This document shows, one piece after another, positions 24,803 through 31,514 of a DNA stretch of 35,813 nt. Source of the DNA: CAYSUS01 sp964434165 (GTDB lineage Bacteria; Planctomycetota; Planctomycetia; Pirellulales; Thermoguttaceae); contig CAYSUS010000072.1 of the NCBI GenBank assembly GCA_964434165.1, forward strand, positions 1-35,813, in the 5' to 3' direction. The stretch's first letter is position 1, and each line of letters starts with the position of its first letter. Below the pieces are notes generated by a model, which ran no database searches, was not told the origin of the DNA, and saw only the letters and a program-made list of their open reading frames with translations. Position numbers and translations under genes: made by a program.

Positions 24803-25885
24803 ATGTCGGCTCCTCGCGGCAAACCGAAGCCCGCCTTGGCGGGGTTCCTGGTTCTTCTGCTGGCTCCTGCGGCCGGGTGCAAGGATCGGCCTCCCCCGGC
24901 CTACGAGTTCGGCAAGGATTACCTCGAAAACGGCGAACTGGAGGATGCGATCGTTTGCTTCGACGAGGCGATGCGCGCGGCACCGCGCATGGCCGACGTT
25001 TACTACCAGCGCGGGCTGGCCTACTACAACAAGGGCCAGGCCTTTCACGCCCAGCGCGATCTGGACCGGGCCTTTCTGAACAACGACCGGGCGATCTTCG
25101 AGCTGGAGAACGCCCTGCGTTTGAACGGCCGGCACGCCCAGGCCGCTGCGCTGAGCGAGCAGGCCCGGAAGAACTCGGAGATCTACAAGCGGGAGTTCGA
25201 CGCCGACCGCGCCATCGACCTGGCCACGGAGGAACTCCGTGAGAGCCCCGCCAAGGCCGTCGCCCACGACCGCCGCGGCTGCGCCTACGTGCGGCGGGGC
25301 GACTTCCAGGACGATCCGGCCGACTACGACCGCGCAATCGAGGACTTCACGGCCGCCGTGCTCCTCGATCCCAGCTTCGTCCAGGCCTGGTACAACCGGG
25401 CGACGGTGATGATGTTCAAGGGGCAGCAGGCCCACGGCTCGGGCGATCACCGAGCCATGCTGGAAGAGGACCCCACCGACTCCTACCGTCAGGCCGTGTG
25501 CTACTACGATCGGTCCATCGCCGATTTCAGCCGGGCCGCGCAGCTCGACCCGAGTCTGGTGGAGCCGCTCGGCAGCCCCGTCGCGGCCGCGCACGAGGAC
25601 GACGACCTGGTGCTCGCCCGCCGCTACGACGGCGCCATCGCCGACTTCGAGCCGAGCCCGATGCTCTGCCCCAGGATCGCCCGGGCCTATTACCTCCGAG
25701 GCGACGCGCAACTGAAGCTGGGGAACTTCCGCGAGGCGGCCGCAGACTTCCGCGAGGCGATTCGCCTCTACCCGCGATTCGCCGAGGCCTACGCCAATCG
25801 GGCCTTCGCCTACGAGGGACTGGGTGACGACGAGAAGGCCGAAGCCGACCGCTCCACGGCGGGCCGCCTCGGGTCGATGTTCTGA
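24803..25885 (+). CDS. TPR-repeat lipoprotein
   Basis: 360 residues from ATG 24803. The earlier in-frame ATG at 24788 is rejected because AAGGAAGAAG between the two is the ribosome-binding site of the second. A hydrophobic signal ends at the lipobox APAAGC (Cys26). From about residue 32 there are tandem TPR-like units (YEFGKDYLENGELEDAIVCF, ADVYYQRGLAYYNKG, VAHDRRGCAYVRRGDF, FVQAWYNRATVMMFKG, ARAYYLRGDAQLKLGNFREA, FAEAYANRAFAYEGLGDDEK). One middle unit (SPVAAAHEDDDLVLARRYDG) is eroded. TPRs mediate protein-protein contact; a scaffold role at the membrane is inferred only. Its 3' end overlaps the convergent DegT gene by 76 bases. Confidence 0.92.
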   Translation: MSAPRGKPKPALAGFLVLLLAPAAGCKDRPPPAYEFGKDYLENGELEDAIVCFDEAMRAAPRMADVYYQRGLAYYNKGQAFHAQRDLDRAFLNNDRAIFELENALRLNGRHAQAAALSEQARKNSEIYKREFDADRAIDLATEELRESPAKAVAHDRRGCAYVRRGDFQDDPADYDRAIEDFTAAVLLDPSFVQAWYNRATVMMFKGQQAHGSGDHRAMLEEDPTDSYRQAVCYYDRSIADFSRAAQLDPSLVEPLGSPVAAAHEDDDLVLARRYDGAIADFEPSPMLCPRIARAYYLRGDAQLKLGNFREAAADFREAIRLYPRFAEAYANRAFAYEGLGDDEKAEADRSTAGRLGSMF

Positions 25886-27144
25886 TCGGCCTCCCTTCCA
25901 CGCCCCCGGCGCCGGAATCCCCCGGATCCCGCCGCGCCCTCGGCCGTAACGAGGCCGTTCAGGCCGGTGATCACTTCCGCCATGCGGCGGACGGAGCGGG
26001 CGGGCATCTGACGGCACAAGGGCAGGAAGACCGTGGACCGGGCCAGGGACCGCGTGGCGTGGGGCGTCAGATCCGGCCGGTCGGCCGGCGGCGGGATCAC
26101 GCGGAGGCTCCCGCCCTGCGTGGCGTCGAAACCGGCCCTGCCCAGGGCCGCGATCACGCCCGGAGGATCCTCGACCATGATCGGGAAGACCCAGTGCGTA
26201 TGGTCCGGGGCCAGGCTGCCGGGCCGCCGCACCGCGGCCGACAGCAACCGGACGAGGAATTCGCCGCGCGCGGCGCGGCGCTTTAGTCGCTCGGGATCGA
26301 AGGTCCAGAGCCGTCTGGCCAGCAGCGCCAGGAGGGGCTCGGAAGGCTGGCGGCGAATCCGCTCGAAGAACCGCGGGCCGGAGAACCCCCGCACGGCGCT
26401 GTTGATCAGGTGGTCGTGATTCAGCTCGGCAGCCTGCGAGAGTGAGAGAATCGCGTCGCACAGCGGCCGGGACGAGGCCGCCTTCAAGGCCGAATACTTC
26501 AGCAGCCGCTGCGCGTAAGTGGACCGCTGCTGCACCGGATACGTCGCCTGCCGCGAGCGCATCCTCCGGAGGATCTCCGGATCGCGAACGTGCAGGACGG
26601 CGCCGCCCAGCGCGGTCGAGGTCTTGATCGGGCCGAAGCTGAACATCACGGCGTCGCTCTCCGGATGGCCCTCGAAGGCCCGTCCGGCAAACGCCTGGGC
26701 GCAGTCCTCGACGACCAGAAGACCGTGGCGGCGCGCGACCTGAACGATCGGATCCATCGGCACGCGCGTGCCGAACAGATGGGCGACCACGACCGCGCGG
26801 GTCCGAGGCGTGATCGCTCCCTCCAAGAGATCCAGGCGGGGCGCCATCCGGCTCACGTCGAGGTCCAGGGGCACCGCGGCCAGGCCGTGGTGTTCCACGA
26901 TGCGGACCATGTCGGGGATGGTCAGGGCCGACATGAGGACTTCGCTTCCCGGAGGCAGGCGGTGGGCCGCCCAGAACATGTCGAAGCCGCTGCGCACCGA
27001 CAGACACGCAAAGGCCTGCTCCGGGGCGGACCAGTACCCGGCGACCTTGCCTTCGAGGTCTTGACGGTCCAAGGGCCGGCCGGCGGCGGCGATCCCGTAG
27101 GAGAGATCGGGCCATTCGATGTCGAAACGCATTCGCACCCACAT
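25810..27144 (-). CDS. DegT/DnrJ/EryC1/StrS-type PLP aminotransferase-like protein
   Basis: 444 residues. The family features are present: VVEDCAQAF with Asp147 contacting the PLP ring nitrogen, and SFGPIKTSTALGG with Lys174 as the Schiff-base lysine. The order of strands (MSALTIPDMVRIVEHHGLAAVPLDLD, AVVVAHLFGTRVPMD) also fits. Such enzymes aminate nucleotide-linked keto-sugars or act in related sugar and antibiotic pathways. Known members end near the MAEVITGLNGL segment. Here the frame continues another ~40 Arg/Ser-rich residues into the convergent TPR gene, so a frameshift or sequencing error near the 3' end is possible. Start ATG 27144 has GGAG about 8 bases upstream; ATG 27132 is the alternative. 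No sugar-nucleotide genes adjoin it. Confidence 0.88.
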   Translation of the reverse strand: MWVRMRFDIEWPDLSYGIAAAGRPLDRQDLEGKVAGYWSAPEQAFACLSVRSGFDMFWAAHRLPPGSEVLMSALTIPDMVRIVEHHGLAAVPLDLDVSRMAPRLDLLEGAITPRTRAVVVAHLFGTRVPMDPIVQVARRHGLLVVEDCAQAFAGRAFEGHPESDAVMFSFGPIKTSTALGGAVLHVRDPEILRRMRSRQATYPVQQRSTYAQRLLKYSALKAASSRPLCDAILSLSQAAELNHDHLINSAVRGFSGPRFFERIRRQPSEPLLALLARRLWTFDPERLKRRAARGEFLVRLLSAAVRRPGSLAPDHTHWVFPIMVEDPPGVIAALGRAGFDATQGGSLRVIPPPADRPDLTPHATRSLARSTVFLPLCRQMPARSVRRMAEVITGLNGLVTAEGAAGSGGFRRRGRGREADQNIDPRRPAVERSASAFSSSPSPS

Positions 27145-27283
27145 CGTCAGGTCTCCAGCAAAGCGGGGCGGGGCGAATTTCCAGCAAAGGGCGACCGGAT
27201 CGCCGGGCCAACGGCGCCGGCCGCGGCACGGGGTGGAGCATCGGGGTGTGCGGCACCGTGCCACCCCGAAATCCCGGCCCCCC

Positions 27284-27312
27284 ATTCTAACAGGGCTCCG
27301 CGGGCGGCGGAA
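27284..27312 (-). promoter_or_regulatory. Weak promoter candidate for the DegT-type gene
   Basis: On the minus strand TTCCGC (27307-27312), 17-base spacer, TAGAAT (27284-27289). The -10 box is good and the -35 is poor. It lies about 140 bases before the start codon. Confidence 0.25.
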
Positions 27313-27408
27313 GATAACGCGGCCCCCGGCGGGCTTTTTTGGGTCACGCCGCCCTGCCGGGCGTGCTGCTGCCGGGCCGATCCGGCGGCAAACTCCCCGC
27401 CAACCGCG

Positions 27409-27633
27409 CTATCCTGCGGGTTCGTCAAGCTCCGCCTCCAGCGCGCCAAGCTTGTAGATCAGCGCACGGCGGCGGATGCCCAGCCGGCGGGCGGACTGCG
27501 TGCGCTGGCCTCCGCACTCCTGGAGCGCGGCCAGAATCGTGGCCCGCTCCACCTGCGAGTGACGACCCTCGGACTCTGTCAGCGAAGCCTCTTCGCCGGC
27601 CAGTGCGGCCTCTCGACCGCGGAGGGGATGCAT
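27409..27633 (-). CDS. Orphan Fis-type helix-turn-helix protein or remnant of an NtrC-family regulator
   Basis: 74 residues from ATG 27633. The C-terminal half (ERATILAALQECGGQRTQSA, then RRLGIRRRALIYKL) is the Fis-type HTH that ends sigma54-dependent response regulators of the NtrC family. The AAA+ and receiver domains that should precede it are absent: the upstream minus-strand sequence has no coding match and is antisense to other genes. So this is either a stand-alone Fis-like DNA-binding protein or the leftover tail of a deleted regulator. There is no clear ribosome-binding site before 27633. Confidence 0.6.
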   Translation of the reverse strand: MHPLRGREAALAGEEASLTESEGRHSQVERATILAALQECGGQRTQSARRLGIRRRALIYKLGALEAELDEPAG

Positions 27634-27704
27634 GCGCACGCCGGGTTGATTACAGTCATAGCATCCCACCATCGTTGCCACCCGCCGGACGAGGAACGCC
27701 CACC

Positions 27705-27848
27705 ATGACGCATGCGCGATCTCGATCCTTGCAGGTGGCCGTGCTCGCGGCATCGCTATGGATGGGAGGCGGTTTCGCCGAGGCAGACGATCGCGACTCC
27801 GCGCCGGGCGGCGGTGACGCGCCGGGCACGGCTGCGGCCAGTGCCTGA
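27705..27848 (+). CDS. Small exported peptide, function unknown
   Basis: 47 residues. A basic start (MTHARSRS), hydrophobic core LQVAVLAASLWMGGG and a probable cleavage after GFA leave about 22 acidic and Gly/Ala-rich residues (EADDRDSAPGGGDAPG). GAGGAA about 9 bases upstream supports the ATG at 27705. It lies 55 bases upstream of the Tat-exported GH39-like gene on the same strand and is probably cotranscribed. I recognise no family; it could be a small accessory or a signal-peptide-only relic. Confidence 0.45.
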   Translation: MTHARSRSLQVAVLAASLWMGGGFAEADDRDSAPGGGDAPGTAAASA

Positions 27849-27903
27849 GGTGTTCCGCTGATCGCCGGCCCTTCTCCCGATGAACTGACCACCGAGGTGA
27901 ACC

Positions 27904-29370
27904 ATGACGCAGATTTCGAGACGGACGTTGCTCGGCGCGGGGCTTTCTTCGGCAGCCGCGTGGGCGATCGCCGGGCGCGGGGCACGTGCCGAGGACACGC
28001 CGGCCGAACCGGCGCTGCCGGTGGACAAGGCGCACGTGTTCGGGCTGCCCGAAGTCGGCAGCGTCAAGCCCGTGCCGTCCAAGGCGATCGAAGCCTCGCC
28101 GCTGGGCGTGGGCTTCGAGGTCCTCGATCGCAAGTGCTTCGACCCGGAGAAGGCGTACCCGCACCTTGCCGCCCTGGGAGCCAAGTGGGCCCGGTGCCAG
28201 ACCGGGTGGAACCGCTGCGAGCCCAGACGCAGCGAGTTCACCTTCCAGTGGCTGGACGAGGTGGTGGACAGCCTGCTGGAGATCGGCGTCCAGCCCTGGT
28301 TCAACCTCGGCTACGGCAACCGGATCTACATCCCCGCCAAGCCCGACGAGCAGTCGGTCGGGTGGGCGCCGATCTTCGACGAGGACGTCCAGGAGGCGTG
28401 GCTGCGGTTCGTGGACAAGCTCGCCGAGCACTTCGCCGACCGCGTCAAGCACTGGGAGATCTGGAACGAGCCGAACATCCGGGGTTTCTGGAAGCCGGAG
28501 AAGCCCAACGCCGCGGACTACGTCAAGCTGGTGCGCGTGACGGCTCCGCAGATCCGCAAGCGCGTGCCGCACGTCGTGATCGTGGGCGGGGCCTACGCCG
28601 GCATGCCGATGGGCTACATCCAGGCGTGCTTCGAGGCCGGCATGGGCGACCTGGTCGATCGCGTGTCGTACCATCCCTACCGTGCCGTGCCCGAGGCCGG
28701 CTACGAGGGACAGGTTCAGGAGCTCCGCGCGATGGCCGCTGCCCACAATCCCAAGATCAAGCTCTGGCAGGGCGAGAACGGCTGCCCGTCGCGAGGCGGC
28801 AAGGGGAGCATGGGCGCCTTGACCAACCTCGTGTGGAACGAGACCCGGCAGGCCAAGTGGCTCCTGCGGCGGATCCTCACGGACTTGCGCCTCGAAGTGG
28901 AGCTGACCAGCTACTTCCACACCGTCGATCTTCAGGGCTACCGCACCGGCACGAACTACAAGGGCCTGCTGCGCGGCGGGCAGTACACGCCCAAACCGTC
29001 GTACTACGCCTACCAGTGTCTGTGCGCGCTGTTCGACGCGCGCACGAGCGCCCTGGATCTCAAGCCTGAGCTGGTGGGGCAGAAGCGCGTGAAGCTGCAG
29101 GACGCCGGCTTCGCGCGCGAGGGCAGTGCGATGTACGCCTGGTGGTCCCCTGCCAGCTTGCAGGAGCCGTGGGAGGCCAAGCCGATCACGGTGCGGCTGA
29201 CGCTGCCGCAGGGCGCGAAGATGGACCGGCCCGTCCTGATCGACCCGCTGTCGCGACGGGTCTTCCGTTATGCGGCCGTGAAGCGCGAGGGGGCCTCATT
29301 GGTTCTGGAGCGGCTGCCGCTGTTGGACTACCCGCTGCTGATGGCCGACGCCGAAACCGTCGCCGCATAG
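27904..29370 (+). CDS. Tat-exported GH39/clan GH-A-like glycoside hydrolase
   Basis: 488 residues. The twin-arginine signal SRRTLLG (residues 5-11) followed by a hydrophobic Ala-rich run indicates export of a folded protein. The clan GH-A barrel shows the acid/base Glu189 in HWEIWNEPN and the nucleophile Glu291 in LWQGENG. Other supporting motifs are ARCQTGWNRCEPRRSEFTF near the start and VSYHPYR before the nucleophile strand. Closest to GH39-type enzymes (beta-xylosidase or alpha-L-iduronidase relatives), substrate uncertain. A C-terminal beta-sandwich follows. ACCGAGGTGAACC precedes the ATG, with GAGGTG as ribosome-binding site. Small exported peptide upstream. Confidence 0.9.
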   Translation: MTQISRRTLLGAGLSSAAAWAIAGRGARAEDTPAEPALPVDKAHVFGLPEVGSVKPVPSKAIEASPLGVGFEVLDRKCFDPEKAYPHLAALGAKWARCQTGWNRCEPRRSEFTFQWLDEVVDSLLEIGVQPWFNLGYGNRIYIPAKPDEQSVGWAPIFDEDVQEAWLRFVDKLAEHFADRVKHWEIWNEPNIRGFWKPEKPNAADYVKLVRVTAPQIRKRVPHVVIVGGAYAGMPMGYIQACFEAGMGDLVDRVSYHPYRAVPEAGYEGQVQELRAMAAAHNPKIKLWQGENGCPSRGGKGSMGALTNLVWNETRQAKWLLRRILTDLRLEVELTSYFHTVDLQGYRTGTNYKGLLRGGQYTPKPSYYAYQCLCALFDARTSALDLKPELVGQKRVKLQDAGFAREGSAMYAWWSPASLQEPWEAKPITVRLTLPQGAKMDRPVLIDPLSRRVFRYAAVKREGASLVLERLPLLDYPLLMADAETVAA

Positions 29371-29387
29371 GTGCCAGTCACGGCCTC

Positions 29388-29411
29388 CCCTCTCCCGCCC
29401 GCGGGAGAGGG
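29388..29411. repeat. Dispersed CCCTCTCCCGC inverted repeat, copy 2
   Basis: Perfect 11-bp arms CCCTCTCCCGC / GCGGGAGAGGG around a CC loop, 17 bases after the GH39-like stop. Same family as 10815-10840. Confidence 0.75.
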
Positions 29412-29445
29412 AACGTGCGAGCGCGGTGGAGAGGAGCTGGATCGC

Positions 29446-29500
29446 CTCGTTCCCACGCAGAGCATGGGAACGAGCGGCAACGCGGAGCAGGGGAACGAGG
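29446..29500. repeat. CTCGTTCCCA dispersed inverted repeat with a second half-copy
   Basis: Perfect 10-bp arms CTCGTTCCCA (29446-29455) and TGGGAACGAG (29465-29474) around CGCAGAGCA. GGGGAACGAGG at 29490-29500 is an extra right arm. This is the widely found 'cgttcccacgctctgcgtgggaacg' type element. It lies between convergent genes directly after repeat copy 29388-29411, making a compound repeat. Confidence 0.65.
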
Positions 29501-29507
29501 CGTGATC

Positions 29508-30116
29508 TTACCGGGGCTTGTCCCCGGCGCGGGGCGGGGGAGCCTCGGGCTTCTCGTCTTGCTTCTGCTTCGCCTCTTCGTCCAGCTTGAGCGAGGCCGA
29601 GTTGATGCAGTAGCGCAACCCGGTCGGCTTGGGGCCGTCGTCGAACACGTGGCCCAGGTGAGCGCCGCACTTGTGGCAGATCACCTCGGTACGCACCATG
29701 CCCAGCGACCGGTCCTCGGCCTCGACGATGTGCTTCTCCTCCAGGGGCTTGTAGAAGCTCGGCCAGCCGCAGCCGGAGTCGAACTTGCTGTCCGACTCGA
29801 ACAGCGCTTCCCCGCAACAGACGCAGCGATAGACGCCGTCCTTCTTGCAGTTCCAGTATTCGCCGGTGAAGGCGCGCTCCGTGCCCTTCTGCCTCGTAAC
29901 ATAGTACTGCTGCGGCGTGAGCAGCTTGCGCCACTCATGGTCTGTCTTCTTCACTTCAGGCTCCCAACGCTTGGTATCGTTTTTCGCCTTGGCGCTCGCG
30001 GCCGGCTCGCCAGGTTTCTCCTTGGCGGTCGAAGGCCGGACCGCGTACCAGACCCACGTGGCGGCCGCAACGGTCGCGACCAGCATCACGGGCAGAGCTG
30101 CTTGCGTCCGCAACAT
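29508..30116 (-). CDS. msrB: Membrane-anchored peptide-methionine (R)-S-oxide reductase
   Basis: 202 residues. An N-terminal anchor (about residues 8-26, LPVMLVATVAAATWVWYAV) and a charged linker put the MsrB domain outside the cytoplasm. The domain has the two zinc pairs, Cys98/Cys101 (RCVCCGEALF) and Cys147/Cys150 (VICHKCGAHLGH), the recycling-type Cys116 in SGCGWPSF and the catalytic Cys170 in LRYCINSASL. It reduces methionine-R-sulfoxide in exported proteins, protecting them from oxidation. The Lys/Glu/Pro-rich tail is unusual but plausible. Start: ATG 30116 or GTG 30119; AGGAGG sits about 9-12 bases upstream. Confidence 0.95.
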   Translation of the reverse strand: MLRTQAALPVMLVATVAAATWVWYAVRPSTAKEKPGEPAASAKAKNDTKRWEPEVKKTDHEWRKLLTPQQYYVTRQKGTERAFTGEYWNCKKDGVYRCVCCGEALFESDSKFDSGCGWPSFYKPLEEKHIVEAEDRSLGMVRTEVICHKCGAHLGHVFDDGPKPTGLRYCINSASLKLDEEAKQKQDEKPEAPPPRAGDKPR

Positions 30117-30203
30117 CACTTCGGCACCCCTCCTCGTCTTCAAAGGAAGAACAGACCTGGCCACCCGGCGTGCCCAGCCTCTTCCGCGTTCGGAAGTCAA
30201 GGA

Positions 30204-30232
30204 ATTCTAGGAGCATGCCGCAGGCCGGGCAA
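30204..30232 (-). promoter_or_regulatory. Sigma70-like promoter for msrB
   Basis: On the minus strand TTGCCC (30227-30232), 17-base spacer, TAGAAT (30204-30209), about 88 bases before the start codon. Confidence 0.45.
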
Positions 30233-30300
30233 ACCAACGGCGATTTCACGTTCCCCTCCCGCGGCTCGACGCGGCGCCGCCCTGGCCCACTGTGGGGTTC

Positions 30301-30328
30301 TTGACCCGCCGGCTCGGCGAAGTAGAAT
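30301..30328 (+). promoter_or_regulatory. Sigma70-like promoter for the zinc-ribbon/esterase pair
   Basis: TTGACC (30301-30306), 16-base spacer, TAGAAT (30323-30328). The predicted start of transcription (about 30335) falls inside the palindrome at 30330-30345. Confidence 0.55.
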
Positions 30329-30329
30329 A

Positions 30330-30345
30330 ATGTACGGAAGTACAT
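30330..30345. promoter_or_regulatory. Palindromic operator candidate
   Basis: ATGTACGGAAGTACAT: perfect 6-bp arms around GGAA, beginning one base after the -10 box. Such placement blocks open-complex formation when a dimeric repressor binds. The core GTAC-N4-GTAC matches the core of the cyanobacterial LexA box RGTACNNNDGTWCB, but the flanks do not; regulator identity is open. Confidence 0.45.
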
Positions 30346-30576
30346 ACGTTTGGGCGACCGTATGGGCGATTTGTCGAGTCACCTGGAAAGATCGTCGTCC
30401 GAAGCGCGAGAGTCGGATACCCCGTCCTGCGATGCGGCTTCGTCCGACGCGCGTGTCCCGTGTGTGGGGGGCGGCTGATCGAGGTCCGCTGCAAGCTGCA
30501 ATGCACGGAGTGCCACACGATCTGCGAATCCTGCTGCGAAGGCGGGTTGCTGCGATCAGGCGGGGTGCGCCGGTGA
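30331..30576 (+). CDS. Small Cys-rich zinc-ribbon ORF without a recognisable start codon
   Basis: The frame is open from 30331 (after TAA 30328-30330) to TGA 30574-30576, and the part from about 30427 codes for LRCGFVRRACPVCGG, then RLIEVRCKLQCTECHTICES and CCEGG. Three CxxC-type pairs (CPVC, CTEC, CESC) predict a zinc ribbon. Very similar short proteins ('CPVCG.pLiEiR.KLqC..ChtICEtCCEGG') occur in planctomycetes. It ends in a 4-base GTGA overlap with the next gene, which argues it is translated. However, no ATG, GTG or TTG occurs in frame before the first CxxC; CTG 30427 is the only near-canonical option. A one-base indel joining it to the ATG frames at 30330 or 30362 is also possible. Confidence 0.55.
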   Translation, partial: CTEVHTFGRPYGRFVESPGKIVVRSARVGYPVLRCGFVRRACPVCGGRLIEVRCKLQCTECHTICESCCEGGLLRSGGVRR

Positions 30577-31424
30577 GCATCATCGCTTTGCTGCTCGCGG
30601 CAGCCACCGCGCCCGGGGTGGGCGCCGAGCTGGCCGGCAGCGGAGCGGCATCCGTCCAGGTGTTTCCGGCGGAGAAACAGCCCGGCGGCGTCCTCGTCCA
30701 CAAGATCCGGTCGCCGTATCAGTCCGGCGAAACGACCGTGCGCGTCCTGCTGCCCGATCGCGTCGATCGGGCGAATCGGCACCGGGCGCTCTACGTGCTG
30801 CCCGTCGAGCCCCAGGGGCAGGCGCGATACGGGGATGGCCTGGCCGAGATCGTCAAGCACGATCTCCACAATCGCCACGGGATGGTCTGCGTGGCGCCCG
30901 GATTCGCCCAGTGGCCGTGGTACGCCGATCATCCGACCGACCCGGAGATCCGCCAGGAGACGTACTTCCTGCGCGTGGTTCTGCCGCTGGTGGAGAGAGA
31001 ATACCCGGTTCGCGCCGAGCGTGAGGGGCGGCTTCTGCTTGGTTTCAGCAAGTCAGGCTGGGGAGCGTGGAGTCTCCTGCTCCGTCACCCCGCCGTCTTT
31101 GAACGGGCGGCGGCCTGGGACGCTCCGCTCATGGAGGACCGTCCGGAGAAATACGGGATGGCCGCGGTGTTCGGCACGCAGAAGCACTTCGAGGGATATC
31201 ATCTGGGGCGGCTTCTTCGCGACCGCGCGAAGCCGCTCGGCGACGGCCCCCCGCGTTTGATCCTCACCGGCTATGGGAACTTCCGCCGGCAGCACGCGGC
31301 CGCGCACGCGCGTCTCGAGGAGCTTGGCATCCCGCACACGGCCCGCGACGGACCCAAGCGCAAGCACGACTGGCATAGCGGCTGGGTCGCCCAGGCCGTC
31401 GAGCTGCTCGCAAGCCGGCCTTGA
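30573..31424 (+). CDS. Secreted alpha/beta-hydrolase, putative esterase
   Basis: 283 residues from GTG 30573, which overlaps the stop of the zinc-ribbon ORF as GTGA, implying translational coupling. Signal peptide MSIIALLLAAATAPGVGA (cleavage near residue 18). The serine-nucleophile elbow is GFSKSG (Ser159), and HDWHSGW near the C-terminus supplies the catalytic His (His265 or His268). The order of strands (HRALYVLPVEPQG, HGMVCVAPGFAQWPWYADH, RLILTGYGN) matches the esterase D/feruloyl-esterase-like fold. It probably cleaves acyl or acetyl esters on glycans or small molecules outside the cytoplasm. The long open frame upstream of 30573 is not coding-like. Confidence 0.82.
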   Translation: MSIIALLLAAATAPGVGAELAGSGAASVQVFPAEKQPGGVLVHKIRSPYQSGETTVRVLLPDRVDRANRHRALYVLPVEPQGQARYGDGLAEIVKHDLHNRHGMVCVAPGFAQWPWYADHPTDPEIRQETYFLRVVLPLVEREYPVRAEREGRLLLGFSKSGWGAWSLLLRHPAVFERAAAWDAPLMEDRPEKYGMAAVFGTQKHFEGYHLGRLLRDRAKPLGDGPPRLILTGYGNFRRQHAAAHARLEELGIPHTARDGPKRKHDWHSGWVAQAVELLASRP

Positions 31425-31450
31425 AACCTCAGTGGGCGGCTGCCTATACT
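31421..31450 (+). promoter_or_regulatory. Sigma70-like promoter for the nucleotidyltransferase-HD gene
   Basis: TTGAAA (31421-31426), 18-base spacer, TATACT (31445-31450), the best promoter match in the window. The -35 box overlaps the stop codon of the esterase gene. Confidence 0.6.
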
Positions 31451-31514
31451 TGAGTTTTTGCGAAGATGCTGCCCGAGCGCCGCATTGACGGGCTTGATTT
31501 CGGCGCAACGTGCA

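Noticed and set aside
29508..30116. Possible selenocysteine MsrB
   Set aside because: The catalytic position is an ordinary TGC-type Cys codon within an uninterrupted frame.
30573..31424. Starting the esterase at an upstream ATG (30330)
   Set aside because: The intervening frame has no signal-peptide character and lies in the zinc-ribbon region; the GTGA coupling supports 30573.
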